The notes under the pieces: model-generated
What the model saw: only the letters and a program-made list of their open reading frames with translations
What the model was told of the DNA's origin: nothing
Databases searched by the model: none
Shown here: positions 1 through 8,382 of the stretch, piece by piece
Position numbering within the stretch: the first letter of the stretch is position 1
Layout of the letters: each line of letters begins with the position of its first letter
Made by a program: the position numbers and the translations under genes
Assembly: GCF_001676705.1 (NCBI RefSeq)
Contig: NZ_CP016170.1
Location: 930,001-994,000 of the forward strand
DNA from: Bordetella bronchialis
GTDB lineage: Bacteria > Pseudomonadota > Gammaproteobacteria > Burkholderiales > Burkholderiaceae_B
Length of the DNA: 64,000 nt
Reading direction: 5' to 3'

Positions 1-1095
1 CAGGTAATTGGCGATCGAATCCTGGGTGACCTCGCCGAGATAGCCTTTCTCGGCGTCGATGACCGGCATCCAGGAGGAATTGAACTGGTACATGCGCGAC
101 AGCACGATGCGCAGATTGTCGTCCGGCGCGACGGTGGCGGAGAACGTGCGCAGATGCTGGCCGCACGTGCCCTGTCCGTTGCGGGCCACGCGCCGCTGCA
201 CGAAGCCCAGCGCCTGGTTGTCGCGGTCGACGACGGTCAGGTGGCCGTTGTCGTTTTCTTCCATCTCGCGATAGGCGTCGGCCAGCGGCGTGTCCGCGTG
301 CGCGGTGCCCGGTTGCGCGGCGGCATCGCCGGCCTTGACCAGCAGCAGGCGCTTGAGCGTGGCGTCCTGCCCGACGAAGGCGCCGACGAATTCGTCGTGC
401 GGATGCGCCAGCAAGGTATCCGGATGGTCGAACTGCACCAGCTTGCCGCGGCGGAACACCGCGATCTTGTCGCCCAGCTTGATGGCTTCGTCGATGTCGT
501 GGCTGACCATGATGACGGTTTTCTTCAGCGCGCGCTGCATCTGGAAGAACTCGTTCTGGATGGATTCGCGGTTGATCGGGTCCACGGCGCCGAAGGGCTC
601 GTCCATCAGCAGCACCGGCGGATCGGCGGCCAGGGCGCGGATCACGCCCACGCGCTGCTGCTGTCCGCCGGACAGCTCGCGCGGGTAGCGCTTCATGTAG
701 ACCTTGGGATCCAGGGCCACCATCGCCATCAGTTCGGCCGCGCGCTCGCGGCAGCGCTTCTTGTCCCAGCCCAGCAGGCGCGGCACGACGGTGATGTTTT
801 CTTCTATCGTCATGTTGGGAAACAGGCCGATCTGCTGGATGACGTAGCCGATGTGGCGCCGCAGCTCCACTTCGTCCATGGCCAGCGTGTCCTGTCCATT
901 GACCAGTACCCGGCCCGACGACGGGGCGACCAGGCGGTTGATCATCTTCAACGTGGTCGTCTTGCCGCAACCCGAGGGGCCCAGGAATACGCAGAACTCG
1001 CCTTCCTCGACGTTCAGGCTGACCGCGTCCACGGCATTGAACGGCTTGCCGTCCTTCTGGATATAGGTCTTGGTCAGGCGATCGAGTTCTATCAT
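1..1095 (-). CDS. Osmoprotectant (glycine betaine/choline) ABC transporter ATP-binding protein, partial
   Basis: This is the cytoplasmic ATPase of a quaternary-amine importer of the OpuCA/OsmV/YehX type. I read 365 codons with no stop, so the C-terminus lies beyond the left edge. Walker A GPSGCGKTT is at about residues 39-47, the ABC signature LSGGQQQ at 141-147 and Walker B VLLMDEP at 161-167. After about residue 250 the protein continues into a CBS-domain region, as in OpuCA, where such domains sense ionic strength. The ATG at 1095 overlaps the stop of the upstream permease gene by four bases (ATGA), so the two are probably translationally coupled. It is the last visible gene of a four-gene operon. 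The substrate is inferred from family membership only. Confidence 0.93.
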   Translation of the reverse strand, partial: MIELDRLTKTYIQKDGKPFNAVDAVSLNVEEGEFCVFLGPSGCGKTTTLKMINRLVAPSSGRVLVNGQDTLAMDEVELRRHIGYVIQQIGLFPNMTIEENITVVPRLLGWDKKRCRERAAELMAMVALDPKVYMKRYPRELSGGQQQRVGVIRALAADPPVLLMDEPFGAVDPINRESIQNEFFQMQRALKKTVIMVSHDIDEAIKLGDKIAVFRRGKLVQFDHPDTLLAHPHDEFVGAFVGQDATLKRLLLVKAGDAAAQPGTAHADTPLADAYREMEENDNGHLTVVDRDNQALGFVQRRVARNGQGTCGQHLRTFSATVAPDDNLRIVLSRMYQFNSSWMPVIDAEKGYLGEVTQDSIANYL

Positions 1096-1745
1096 GGCTT
1101 TTGTACTCCCTTCGAAGTCAGCAGGCGCTGCAAGGCTTGCAGCGCGAGGTCGCAGGCGATGGCCAGCAGGCTGACCAGCACGGCGCCCACCAGCAGCTTC
1201 ATCATGCTGCTCTGGCCGATGGCGCGCAGGATCAGCGTGCCCAGGCCGCCCGCGCCGATCACGGCGGCGATGGTCATGACGCCGATGTTCATGACGACGG
1301 CGGTACGCACGCCGCCCAGGATGACCGGCACCGCCAGCGGCAGGTCCACCAGCCGCAGCCGCTGCCAGAACGTCATGCCGATGCCGATGCCGGCTTCCTT
1401 GATGCCGGGGCTGACGTTGTGCAAGGCCAGGTAGGTATTGCGCATGATGGGCAGCAGCGAATACAGGAATACCGCGATGACGGCCGGCACGGCGCCGATG
1501 CCGGCGCCGAAGCGCGACAGCACGGGAATCATCAGGCCGAACAGCGCAATGGACGGAAGCGTCAGCACCACGGTCGCCACGCCCAGCAGCGCCGGCGCCA
1601 GCCACTGGTGGCGGCTGATCAGGATGCCCGCCGGCACGCCCACCAGGATGGCGCAACCCACGGCGCAAGCGACCAGGTAGATATGTTGCAGCGTCAGGGC
1701 CAGCAGATCGGGCCAGTTGGCCGACAGATAGTCGTATAGCGTCAT
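1092..1745 (-). CDS. Osmoprotectant ABC transporter permease (OpuCB/YehW type)
   Basis: Inner-membrane permease of 217 residues, the usual size for one-domain OpuCB/OpuCD permeases. It is hydrophobic throughout. The cytoplasmic EAA loop that contacts the ATPase is at about residues 116-136, starting KEAGIGIGMTFW and ending RLVDLP. It sits between the binding-protein gene (11 bases upstream) and the ATPase gene (4-base overlap). The operon encodes two different permeases, so the channel is probably a heterodimer with the product of 2719-3435. Confidence 0.93.
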   Translation of the reverse strand: MTLYDYLSANWPDLLALTLQHIYLVACAVGCAILVGVPAGILISRHQWLAPALLGVATVVLTLPSIALFGLMIPVLSRFGAGIGAVPAVIAVFLYSLLPIMRNTYLALHNVSPGIKEAGIGIGMTFWQRLRLVDLPLAVPVILGGVRTAVVMNIGVMTIAAVIGAGGLGTLILRAIGQSSMMKLLVGAVLVSLLAIACDLALQALQRLLTSKGVQKP

Positions 1746-1756
1746 GGCGTTTCCGG

Positions 1757-2692
1757 TCAGGGTAGTTCGTGGGTGCGCAGGAAGTCCGCCGCGACGTCGC
1801 GCACGGACCGGCCGTCGATGTCCACCTGCTTGTTCATCTCCAGCATGGCGTCGTTGTCCAGCGCGGCCGACAGGGCATTCAACTGCGTGGCCAGCCGCGG
1901 ATGGCGGTCCAGCACCTCCTGGCGCACCACCGGCGTGGCGTTGTAGTTGGGGAAGAAGTGCCGGTCGTCTTCCAGCGCCACGATGTTGAAACCGCGTACG
2001 CGGCCATCCGTGGTGTAGATCAGCCCCACCGTGACCTGGTTGTTATGCAGCGCCGTATAGACCAGCCCCGGATCCATCTGCTTGAGCTCGCGGCGGTCGA
2101 ACGCCATGCCGTAGGTGGCGGCCAGGGGTCGCAGGCCGTCCGGCCGGTTGGCGAATTCGGCGTCCATCGCGAAGATGTGCCGGCGGCCGGGTTCGCCGCG
2201 CAGCCTGTCCACCAGCTGCGAGATCGTCTTTACGTTCCAGCGCCGCGCCACTTCCTGCGGCACGCCCAGCGCGTAGGTGTTGTTCAGGCGCGAGGCGTCC
2301 AGCCATGCCAGGCCGCGCTGCGCGTCGGCCTGCTTGACCTTCCGGTAGAGGTCCTGGACGCTGAGCTTTACCGCATCCGGGATCTTCAGGTAGACCAGCG
2401 CCGCGGTGCCCGTGTATTCCCACACGATGTCCAGCTGGCCGTTTTCCTGGGCGCTGCGCATCAGCGTGCTGCCCAGGCCGGCGCGCGTGTCGACGTCGTA
2501 GCCCCGGGCGCGCAGATAGTCGGCGGTGATCTGCGCCAGCACGTATTGCTCGGTAAAGTTTTTCGCGCCGATGCGCAGCGTATCGGCGGCGCGCGCCGCG
2601 GCCGGCGCCAGCGCGGCGCAGCACAGCGCGAACAGCAGGGCGCCTATCGGCGCGCGGAGCAGGCGGCATGTCCCGCGTTGGAATCGCTGCAT
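1757..2692 (-). CDS. Osmoprotectant ABC transporter substrate-binding protein (OpuCC/YehZ/OsmX type)
   Basis: Periplasmic receptor of 311 residues for glycine betaine, choline or related osmolytes. The N-terminus is a signal peptide, with a basic start, a hydrophobic core (IGALLFALCCAALAP) and an AxA-like end near residue 36. The mature part opens with IGAKNFTEQYVLAQ, the hallmark of this family, and later has a WEYTGTA segment. I chose the ATG at 2692 because GGAG precedes it by about 11 bases. An in-frame ATG at 2722 would overlap the permease stop but would put a polar stretch before the signal peptide. It lies between two permease genes, as in yehZYXW-like operons. Confidence 0.92.
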   Translation of the reverse strand: MQRFQRGTCRLLRAPIGALLFALCCAALAPAAARAADTLRIGAKNFTEQYVLAQITADYLRARGYDVDTRAGLGSTLMRSAQENGQLDIVWEYTGTAALVYLKIPDAVKLSVQDLYRKVKQADAQRGLAWLDASRLNNTYALGVPQEVARRWNVKTISQLVDRLRGEPGRRHIFAMDAEFANRPDGLRPLAATYGMAFDRRELKQMDPGLVYTALHNNQVTVGLIYTTDGRVRGFNIVALEDDRHFFPNYNATPVVRQEVLDRHPRLATQLNALSAALDNDAMLEMNKQVDIDGRSVRDVAADFLRTHELP

Positions 2693-2718
2693 CGTCGGGG
2701 TGTCTCCTTCGTGGTCTT

Positions 2719-3435
2719 TCATGCCGGGCGCACGCGCCAGGCCAGGGCGCGGCGACCGGCCGCCGCGACGATGCCGTCCAGCACCAGGGCCAGGATGGTC
2801 GTGGCCGCGGCGCCGATCAGCATTTGCGGAATGTTGTTCAGGTAAATACCCGGGAAGATCAGCGTGCCCAGGCTGTCCGCCCCGATCAAGTAGGCCAGCG
2901 GCGCGGTACCGACATTGATGGCCAGCGCGGTGCGCACGCCGCCCACGATGATGGGCAGCGCGTTGGGCAGCTCCACGCGCCACAGCGCCTGCCACGGCGT
3001 CATGCCGATGCCGCGCGCGGCCTCCAGCATGGCGGGCGGCACGCTTTTCATGCCTTCATAGGTATTGCGCACGATCGGCAGCAGCGAGGCCAGGAACAGC
3101 GCCGTGACGGCGGGAGGCTCGCCGATGCCGAATATGCCCAGCGCGATGGCCAGCACCGCCAGCGACGGGATGGTGTTGCCGACATTGAAGACCTGCATCA
3201 GGCGTTCGGCATAGCGCGCGGCGCAGCGGCGGCTGAGCAGCACGCCGGCCGGCAGGCCCACGGCCAGAGCCAGGGCCATGGAATATCCCACCAGTACCAG
3301 ATGCCGCTGGGCGTAGTACAGCAGGTCGTCGCGGTATTGGCGCCAGGCGTCCGCGCCGATGGCGCTACCCAGCAGCAACAGGGCCGCCGCGATAACGGCG
3401 AGCGTGGCGGCGTACTTGACCGGCCGGATATTCAT
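2719..3435 (-). CDS. Osmoprotectant ABC transporter permease (OpuCD/YehY type)
   Basis: First gene of the osmoprotectant operon, encoding a 238-residue polytopic membrane protein. An N-terminal membrane anchor is followed by the permease core and an EAA loop (EAARGIGMTPWQALWRVELP). The ATG at 3435 has a good GGAGG ribosome-binding site about 8 bases upstream. The longer reading frame starting at 3507 adds a basic, non-hydrophobic stretch and is rejected. The protein should pair with the permease encoded at 1092-1745. The promoter must lie in 3436-3840. Confidence 0.92.
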   Translation of the reverse strand: MNIRPVKYAATLAVIAAALLLLGSAIGADAWRQYRDDLLYYAQRHLVLVGYSMALALAVGLPAGVLLSRRCAARYAERLMQVFNVGNTIPSLAVLAIALGIFGIGEPPAVTALFLASLLPIVRNTYEGMKSVPPAMLEAARGIGMTPWQALWRVELPNALPIIVGGVRTALAINVGTAPLAYLIGADSLGTLIFPGIYLNNIPQMLIGAAATTILALVLDGIVAAAGRRALAWRVRPA

Positions 3436-3840
3436 GCCTGGGCCTCCGTGTGTTGGGCGCGCCAAACGGCAATGCCGCGCCATGCGCGCATGGCGCGGGC
3501 CTGGCACGCAGCATCGGTCGGAACCGAGAAACGTTCAGAAGGGAAGGGATCGCGGCGGATCTTCCCGGCGCGCGATGCGGCGGGCCGTGGCCCGCGTGGC
3601 GGCATCGCGCAACGGCGGCATCGACATGGGCGATGGCTTGCCGGCGGCCGCCGCGGTGGATACACCCCCGGACGGCACGATTGAACGCGCTTGATTGTTA
3701 TGGCGTCGGATGGTCGACGCTTGGGAAAGACAAGAAGTATACAAACTTTGCGTGCCCGCGTCCAGCCCTGCCGTGAGGAAGACGCCAACATGCTGGCCGA
3801 TGCATGCGAACAGCAAGATGTTGGCCGATGTTACTGAAAC
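3436..3840. other. 405-base intergenic region upstream of the osmoprotectant operon
   Basis: This gap separates two minus-strand genes and must hold the promoter of the osmoprotectant operon. Several short open frames cross it, but none has a ribosome-binding site or recognisable product. The only structure I see is a pair of imperfect 18-base direct repeats at 3786-3803 and 3814-3831, sharing the core TGGCCGATG, close to the end of the helicase gene. I cannot place a -35/-10 pair with confidence. Confidence 0.5.
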
Positions 3841-5499
3841 TCATGTATCTTCGTCGCCGGCCCGCCGCCCCAGTTTGTCGCGCAGGACGGCCGCGGCCGG
3901 TTCGGCGGCGACCAGGATCAGCTTGAGCGTGGCCCGCGTGGCGCCGACGAACAGCTTGCGCACCGCCTGTTCATCCAGGGCGTCGAAGTCGATCTCGGCG
4001 AACACGACCGCGGGGATGGATTGGCCCTTGAAGCGATACACCGATTCGGCCAGGATCTCGCCGGCGGAATACTCGGGCTGGCCGAACATGTCGTACTGGC
4101 CGGTGAAGCGGCGCAGCGTGTGCGGGCCCAGCCTGTCCTTGCGCAGCACCTGGGAGGACTTGTGGCCGTGATAGCTCAGGAGCGCCACGTCCTCTTGCCG
4201 GAAGCCGGCCGAATAGCATTTGCGTATGCCTTGCTTGACCGCGCGCGCCAGGGTTTCCTCGTCGTGGTAGGCCAGCACTTCCACATCCGCATCCAGCACC
4301 GGCGCTTGGGCGTCAATGTGGGTGTCGTCGGGCAGGATGGTCTGCAGGAAACCGACCACCGGCCGCGGGCTGCGGAAATTGCTTTGCGCACGCATCCGTA
4401 CCCAGCCGGGCAGCTCCGGCGGCGTGTTGCCGTACAGGTTCTGCATCGGATCTTCCAGCCACAGTACGCGCGCCGCGGGTTTCGCCAGCCGCAGCACGGT
4501 ATCGCGCCAGCGGGCATCGAAATCCTGGCCTTCGTCGACGATCACCGTATCGAACAGGAAGTCCGCGGGCACCGGCAGCGTGGATGCTTCGTCCACCAGC
4601 CTGTCGAAGGCGTCCGGCTGCGAGAAGTCCGGCGCCCGGCCGGCGGCGCGCAGCAGGCGGTCGCAAAGCATGTGGAAAGAACAGACCAGGCCGCCCCGCG
4701 GCGCGATGCGGTTGAAGTGATCGGCCAGCGGCCGGTTGAAGCACACATAGAGCGGCCGCTTGCCCTGGTCGACGGCGTCCCGGTATTCGGCCAGCGCCAG
4801 CTGCGTCTTGCCCGAACCGGCCGTGCCCGTGACGCGCAGGCGATAGGGATCGATATCCAGCTGGCGTGCCCAGTGCGCCAGGCCCCCGGCAAGCCGCGTC
4901 ACCAGCGTCCGCGTCTGGCCGATCAGCGCGCTGACGTCGACCTCCAGCCGGATGATGTCGCGCAGGAAGCGGTCCACCCGCGCCGCCAGGGGCGAGGGCG
5001 CGCCAGGCGGCAGGATGTCCTTGATCACGCCGCACAGGCGGTCGCGGCGGGAAGCATCGACGATGCGTTCCGGCACCAGTCCCGCGGTGGTGGGCGCCAG
5101 CACGCGGTGGTCGGGGCAGTACAGCAGATAGTCCAGCGTGATTTCGGCGCCATCCAGGCTGCGCGCCAGCTTCGCGCGCAGGCTGTCCGCGGTGCGCGCC
5201 ATCTGCACCGCAACCAGCCTGGCCTTGCCTTCGTGGCGCTTGGCCAGGCCGTCCGGCGTTTCGTCCAGCGCGCCGGTTTTCTGTTCGATGACCAGCAGAT
5301 CGCCCGAGCGGTTGGCGATCACGAAATCGATTTCGCCGTAGATCGCGTGGCGGCCTTCGACATTGGTCCAGTGCACGGCGTGGTAGACCGTGTAGTCGTC
5401 GGGCAGGCCGGCCTTCAGCCGCGCCAGCGTATCCAGTTCGCGTTGTGCCGGGCCGCTGCGCCGCTGGTTCTCCCAGCCGTCCGGAATGATGTGCGCCAC
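3841..5499 (-). CDS. NERD-domain protein with UvrD-like ATPase/helicase core
   Basis: The protein has 552 residues. The N-terminus resembles a nuclease-related (NERD, PD-(D/E)XK-like) domain: GEIDF near 55-59 and IEQK at 71-74 would supply the acidic residues and lysine. A superfamily-1 helicase-like core follows, with Walker A GTAGSGKT at 225-232, Walker B VDEGQDF at 321-327 and a late FVGATRA motif. The start is GTG at 5499, preceded by GGAG five bases upstream; no in-frame ATG fits. It stands alone with no obvious partner. Proteins of this architecture are assigned to DNA repair or defence, but its role here is unknown. Confidence 0.85.
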   Translation of the reverse strand: MAHIIPDGWENQRRSGPAQRELDTLARLKAGLPDDYTVYHAVHWTNVEGRHAIYGEIDFVIANRSGDLLVIEQKTGALDETPDGLAKRHEGKARLVAVQMARTADSLRAKLARSLDGAEITLDYLLYCPDHRVLAPTTAGLVPERIVDASRRDRLCGVIKDILPPGAPSPLAARVDRFLRDIIRLEVDVSALIGQTRTLVTRLAGGLAHWARQLDIDPYRLRVTGTAGSGKTQLALAEYRDAVDQGKRPLYVCFNRPLADHFNRIAPRGGLVCSFHMLCDRLLRAAGRAPDFSQPDAFDRLVDEASTLPVPADFLFDTVIVDEGQDFDARWRDTVLRLAKPAARVLWLEDPMQNLYGNTPPELPGWVRMRAQSNFRSPRPVVGFLQTILPDDTHIDAQAPVLDADVEVLAYHDEETLARAVKQGIRKCYSAGFRQEDVALLSYHGHKSSQVLRKDRLGPHTLRRFTGQYDMFGQPEYSAGEILAESVYRFKGQSIPAVVFAEIDFDALDEQAVRKLFVGATRATLKLILVAAEPAAAVLRDKLGRRAGDEDT

Positions 5500-5660
5500 A
5501 TTTGCTCCGCATCGGTATGACCTGCACCGGAGAATACCGCACGCCGCGTGTGGGCTTGCGCCGGCGGGCCCTCGGGCGGTGCTATACGGAAGCATGGCCT
5601 TGCGCCGCCGCGATCGCGGTGGCGTGCGTCCCAGCCGGGGCGCCGGCCGCCATCCATACC

Positions 5661-5676
5661 GGCCATGGACATGGCC
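5661..5676. promoter_or_regulatory. Palindrome upstream of yghU (candidate operator)
   Basis: A seven-base inverted repeat, GGCCATG-ga-CATGGCC, ends about 20 bases before the GTG start of the glutathione transferase gene. Its position suits an operator or leader element. No regulator gene lies nearby, so this rests on symmetry alone. Confidence 0.3.
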
Positions 5677-5697
5677 GATGCTGAATAGGAGCTGTCT

Positions 5698-6615
5698 GTG
5701 AGCGATACAACCGAATACGTGCCGCCGAAAGTCTGGACCTGGAACAAGCCCAACGGCGGTCATTTCGCCAGCATCAACCGCCCGGTTTCCGGGCCGACGC
5801 ACGAGAAGGAGCTTCCCGTCGGCCGCCATCCCCTGCAGCTGTATTCGCTGGCCACGCCCAATGGCCAGAAGGTGACCATCATGCTCGAAGAGCTGCTGGC
5901 GCTGGGGCATCGCGGCGCCGAGTACGACGCCTGGCTCATCCGCATCGGCGAGGGCGACCAGTTCGGCAGCGGCTTCGTCAAGGTGAACCCCAATTCCAAG
6001 ATTCCCGCGTTGATGGACCGCAGCGGCCCGCGTCCCATACGCGTGTTCGAATCCGGCGCCATCCTGCTTTACCTGGCGGAAAAGTTCGGCGCCTTGCTGC
6101 CCCGTTCGCCCGCCGAGCGCGCGGAATGCCTGTCGTGGCTGTTCTGGCAGATGGGCAGCGCGCCCTACCTGGGCGGCGGCTTCGGCCACTTCTACGCCTA
6201 TGCGCCCATCAAGATCGAATACGCGATCGACCGCTTCGCCATGGAAACCAAGCGCCAGCTCGACGTGCTGGACAAGCGCCTGGCGGACAACGAATACATT
6301 GCCGGCGCCGACTACACCATCGCCGACATCGCCATCTGGCCGTGGTACGGCAGCCTGGTGAAGGGCCTGGTGTATGGCGCCGGCGAATTCCTGTCGGTGC
6401 AGGACTACAAGCATGTGCAGCGATGGGCCGACGCCATCGCCGCCCGGCCCGCCGTGCGGCGCGGCCGGATGGTGAACCGCGTGAACGGCGATCCGGCCAG
6501 CCAGCTGCACGAGCGCCATGATGCGTCGGACTTCGATACGCGCACCCAGGACAAGCTGCAGGCCGCGGGGCAGGACGCCAGCGGCGCAAGCGGCGCCGCG
6601 GGTGCCCGGCCATGA
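5698..6615 (+). CDS. yghU: YghU-type glutathione S-transferase / disulfide-bond oxidoreductase
   Basis: Cytosolic 305-residue protein of the YghU/Ure2p-like class, which acts on glutathione-linked disulfides. The thioredoxin-like N-terminal domain (about 45-135) carries NPNSKIPAL and FESGAILLYL, the usual glutathione-binding stretches. The helical C-terminal domain contains AGADYTIADIAIWPWYG, the capping motif. The family N-terminal extension (PPKVWTW) is present. The start is GTG at 5698 with AGGAG six bases upstream. The C-terminal tail after residue 285 is low-complexity Ala/Gly/Ser. The stop overlaps the next gene by four bases, so the two are probably co-translated. Confidence 0.92.
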   Translation: MSDTTEYVPPKVWTWNKPNGGHFASINRPVSGPTHEKELPVGRHPLQLYSLATPNGQKVTIMLEELLALGHRGAEYDAWLIRIGEGDQFGSGFVKVNPNSKIPALMDRSGPRPIRVFESGAILLYLAEKFGALLPRSPAERAECLSWLFWQMGSAPYLGGGFGHFYAYAPIKIEYAIDRFAMETKRQLDVLDKRLADNEYIAGADYTIADIAIWPWYGSLVKGLVYGAGEFLSVQDYKHVQRWADAIAARPAVRRGRMVNRVNGDPASQLHERHDASDFDTRTQDKLQAAGQDASGASGAAGARP

Positions 6616-6986
6616 TCCCCGCCGATCCCGCACGCCGGTCCGGCGAGTCCCCGGCCGTGGAAAGCTGGCACGCGCACGTGTACTTCGATGCCGCCACGCG
6701 CGATGCCGCCTGGGCGCTGCGCGAGCGCATCGTCGCGACCTTCGGCGCGGCGATGCAGATGGGGCGCTTTCATGAGCGCCCGGTCGGGCCGCATCCCCGC
6801 TGGAGCTACCAGGTGGCGTTCAAGCCGGAGGAATTCGCCCGCATCGCCACCTGGCTGGCGCTGCACCATGACGGCCTGGATGTGTTCCTGCATCCGAATA
6901 CCGGCGATGCACTGACGGACCATCGCGACCGCGCGATATGGATAGGGCGCAGCCACGTGCTGGATCTGGCGGTGCTTGGGGGCTGA
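6612..6986 (+). CDS. DOPA 4,5-dioxygenase family protein
   Basis: A 124-residue protein of the bacterial DOPA 4,5-dioxygenase-like family, small ring-cleavage or aldolase-like enzymes. Histidine-bearing motifs sit in order: WHAHVYFD (about 19-26), HPRWSYQVAF (about 60-69) and FLHPNTGD...DHRD (about 92-107). These probably form the metal site. It overlaps the yghU stop by four bases (ATGA). The pairing with a glutathione transferase may mean joint handling of an aromatic or quinone compound. The physiological substrate is not known. Confidence 0.87.
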   Translation: MIPADPARRSGESPAVESWHAHVYFDAATRDAAWALRERIVATFGAAMQMGRFHERPVGPHPRWSYQVAFKPEEFARIATWLALHHDGLDVFLHPNTGDALTDHRDRAIWIGRSHVLDLAVLGG

Positions 6987-7019
6987 AGGCGCGGCTGTGC
7001 AGGGGCGGGACTGGCGAGA

Positions 7020-7391
7020 CTAATGCAACAGGTTCGGGCTTAGTCCGAGTTCGTCGGCAGCCCGCGCCAGCCTTTTGTCCCGCGTCCATACCGTTGTGCC
7101 CGGCTGCAATCGCGCGGAGGCCAGCAAAGATGTGTCTACGTAACCGATGCCGCGGTTGTACAGCCCTTCGCGCTCGATGAGGAACAGCGTTTCCTGGGGC
7201 GTCGCAACGAGCGCGTTGGGCAGATCGCGCAATGCGCCAAGTACGGCCTCGCGGTCTTTCACGCTCCCCAGGGCGATCTCGGCGATCACAAAAGGGTGTA
7301 CGAGCACTTGTCCGTCCGCCAGCAGGCTGGCCAATAGCGGTTCGGACGCATTGAGGTGGTCGATCCAAACCGACGTATCGACCAGGATCAT
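7020..7391 (-). CDS. vapC: VapC-like PIN-domain toxin (RNase)
   Basis: A 123-residue PIN-domain protein, full length for VapC toxins, which cleave tRNA or rRNA. The four conserved acidic residues are visible: D5 in LVDTSVW, E38 in VIAEIAL, D86 in GYVDTSLL and D105 in WTRDKRL. All are intact, so the toxin should be active. It overlaps the vapB stop by four bases. Base composition is lower in GC than in flanking genes, as is common for horizontally spread toxin-antitoxin modules. Confidence 0.93.
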   Translation of the reverse strand: MILVDTSVWIDHLNASEPLLASLLADGQVLVHPFVIAEIALGSVKDREAVLGALRDLPNALVATPQETLFLIEREGLYNRGIGYVDTSLLASARLQPGTTVWTRDKRLARAADELGLSPNLLH

Positions 7392-7585
7392 TCCAGGTCC
7401 TGCCGCCGGCGCGGAGCCGCTTCCATGCCGGGCTGGCTTCCGCCCAGGGCGATGAGCCGCTTGGCCGCTTCGCGCTGGATCAGTGCCTTCAGTGCTTCAC
7501 GCACCAGCGCCGATTTCTCCTGGACACCTGTATAGGCCTGCGCCTTGGCCAGTAAATCATCATCGAGCGCGATCGTAGTTCGCAT
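7388..7585 (-). CDS. vapB: VapB-type antitoxin
   Basis: A 65-residue antitoxin of the ribbon-helix-helix VapB family, beginning MRTTIALDDDLLAKA and continuing with a helix that ends in REALKALIQREAAKRL. The C-terminal tail rich in Pro, Arg and Gln should wrap the VapC toxin. The ATG at 7585 was chosen because AGGAGG lies about 7 bases upstream; a further in-frame ATG at 7600 lies before that site. It is the first gene of the vapBC operon. Confidence 0.92.
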   Translation of the reverse strand: MRTTIALDDDLLAKAQAYTGVQEKSALVREALKALIQREAAKRLIALGGSQPGMEAAPRRRQDLE

Positions 7586-7624
7586 GGCGGCCTCCTGCAC
7601 AGAAAATGCTAGGCACTGATTTTA

Positions 7625-7638
7625 TCATCAAATGATGA
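7625..7638. promoter_or_regulatory. Palindromic operator candidate for vapBC
   Basis: TCATCA-aa-TGATGA is a perfect inverted repeat about 40 bases upstream of the vapB start. Minus-strand promoter-like GATAAAAT lies just beside it. VapB proteins repress their own promoters through such palindromes, so it probably mediates autoregulation. Confidence 0.55.
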
Positions 7639-7717
7639 CTTAAATGATTCGTATACTGGGCCCCCTAATGCCGCAGGCCGGGGTCTGAGGCGAGGGATCC
7701 GCGGGTCTATCCGTCAT

Positions 7718-7743
7718 CCCACTTCGACGCCCCACTTCGACGC
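7718..7743. repeat. Perfect tandem 13-base direct repeat
   Basis: CCCACTTCGACGC occurs twice head to tail between the vapBC and iron operons. The two copies are identical and adjoining. It could be a slippage duplication. No protein is encoded across it. Confidence 0.85.
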
Positions 7744-7774
7744 CTCGCGCCGTATCCCCGCTCAGTGTACACTT

Positions 7775-7793
7775 GATAATGGTAACGATTACT
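7775..7793 (+). promoter_or_regulatory. Fur-box-like site upstream of the ECF sigma gene
   Basis: GATAATGGTAACGATTACT matches 14 of 19 bases of the classical Fur consensus. It lies about 70 bases before the sigma factor start. It would make the sigma/anti-sigma pair iron-repressed, as for fecIR. Confidence 0.6.
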
Positions 7794-7860
7794 ATTTGCG
7801 TATAAGCGGCCGGCCCGGGACTGTCCCGGCGGATGGCCCGGTCCGACAAAAGGCGAGATC

Positions 7861-8382
7861 GTGGGTACCTCGGGATACTTTTTTCCCACTACGGTGGAAT
7901 CGCTCTACAGCGACCACCATTCCTGGCTGAAGGGATGGCTGCAGCGGCGCCTGGGGGACGCGGACCAGGCGGCCGACCTGGCGCACGATACCTTTATCCG
8001 CCTGCTCAGCAGCGACCGCGTGCCAACGACGCTGGACGAGCCTCGCGCCTTCCTGACCACCGTGGCGCAGCGGGTGGTGTCCAACCACTGGCGCCGCGAA
8101 AAGCTGGAAAAAGCCTATCTGGAAGCCCTGGCCCAGGTGCCGCGGGAACTGGCATGGTCGCCCGAGGCCCGCGCCATCGTGCTCGAAACGCTGGTCGAGC
8201 TGGACAGGCTGCTGGACGGCCTGCCGGCCATCGTGCGCCGGGCCTTCCTGCTGTCCCAGCTGGACGGCCAGACTCATGCGCAGATCGCCGATGCGCTGGA
8301 GATCTCCGTGCCCACCGTCAAGCGCTACATCGTCAAGGCCTTGCAGCGCTGCTTTTTCGCCGACCTGTCTTTCACCGGATGA
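7861..8382 (+). CDS. FecI-like ECF sigma factor
   Basis: An iron-starvation ECF sigma factor of 173 residues. The sigma-2 region (about 16-82) includes DQAADLAHDTFIRLL and the DNA-strand-opening helix. The sigma-4 region (about 108-162) ends in a helix-turn-helix, HAQIADALEISVPTVKRY. The GTG at 7861 follows AAGGCGAG. It overlaps the anti-sigma gene by four bases. It should drive transcription of the TonB receptor downstream when the cognate ferric siderophore binds. Confidence 0.93.
   Translation: MGTSGYFFPTTVESLYSDHHSWLKGWLQRRLGDADQAADLAHDTFIRLLSSDRVPTTLDEPRAFLTTVAQRVVSNHWRREKLEKAYLEALAQVPRELAWSPEARAIVLETLVELDRLLDGLPAIVRRAFLLSQLDGQTHAQIADALEISVPTVKRYIVKALQRCFFADLSFTG

Noticed and set aside
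154..1434. 426-codon plus-strand frame opposite the ABC ATPase
   Set aside because: The minus strand encodes intact Walker and signature motifs.
5500..6633. N-terminal extension of the NERD-helicase frame to 6633
   Set aside because: It runs antisense through the yghU gene, and the GTG at 5499 has a good ribosome-binding site.
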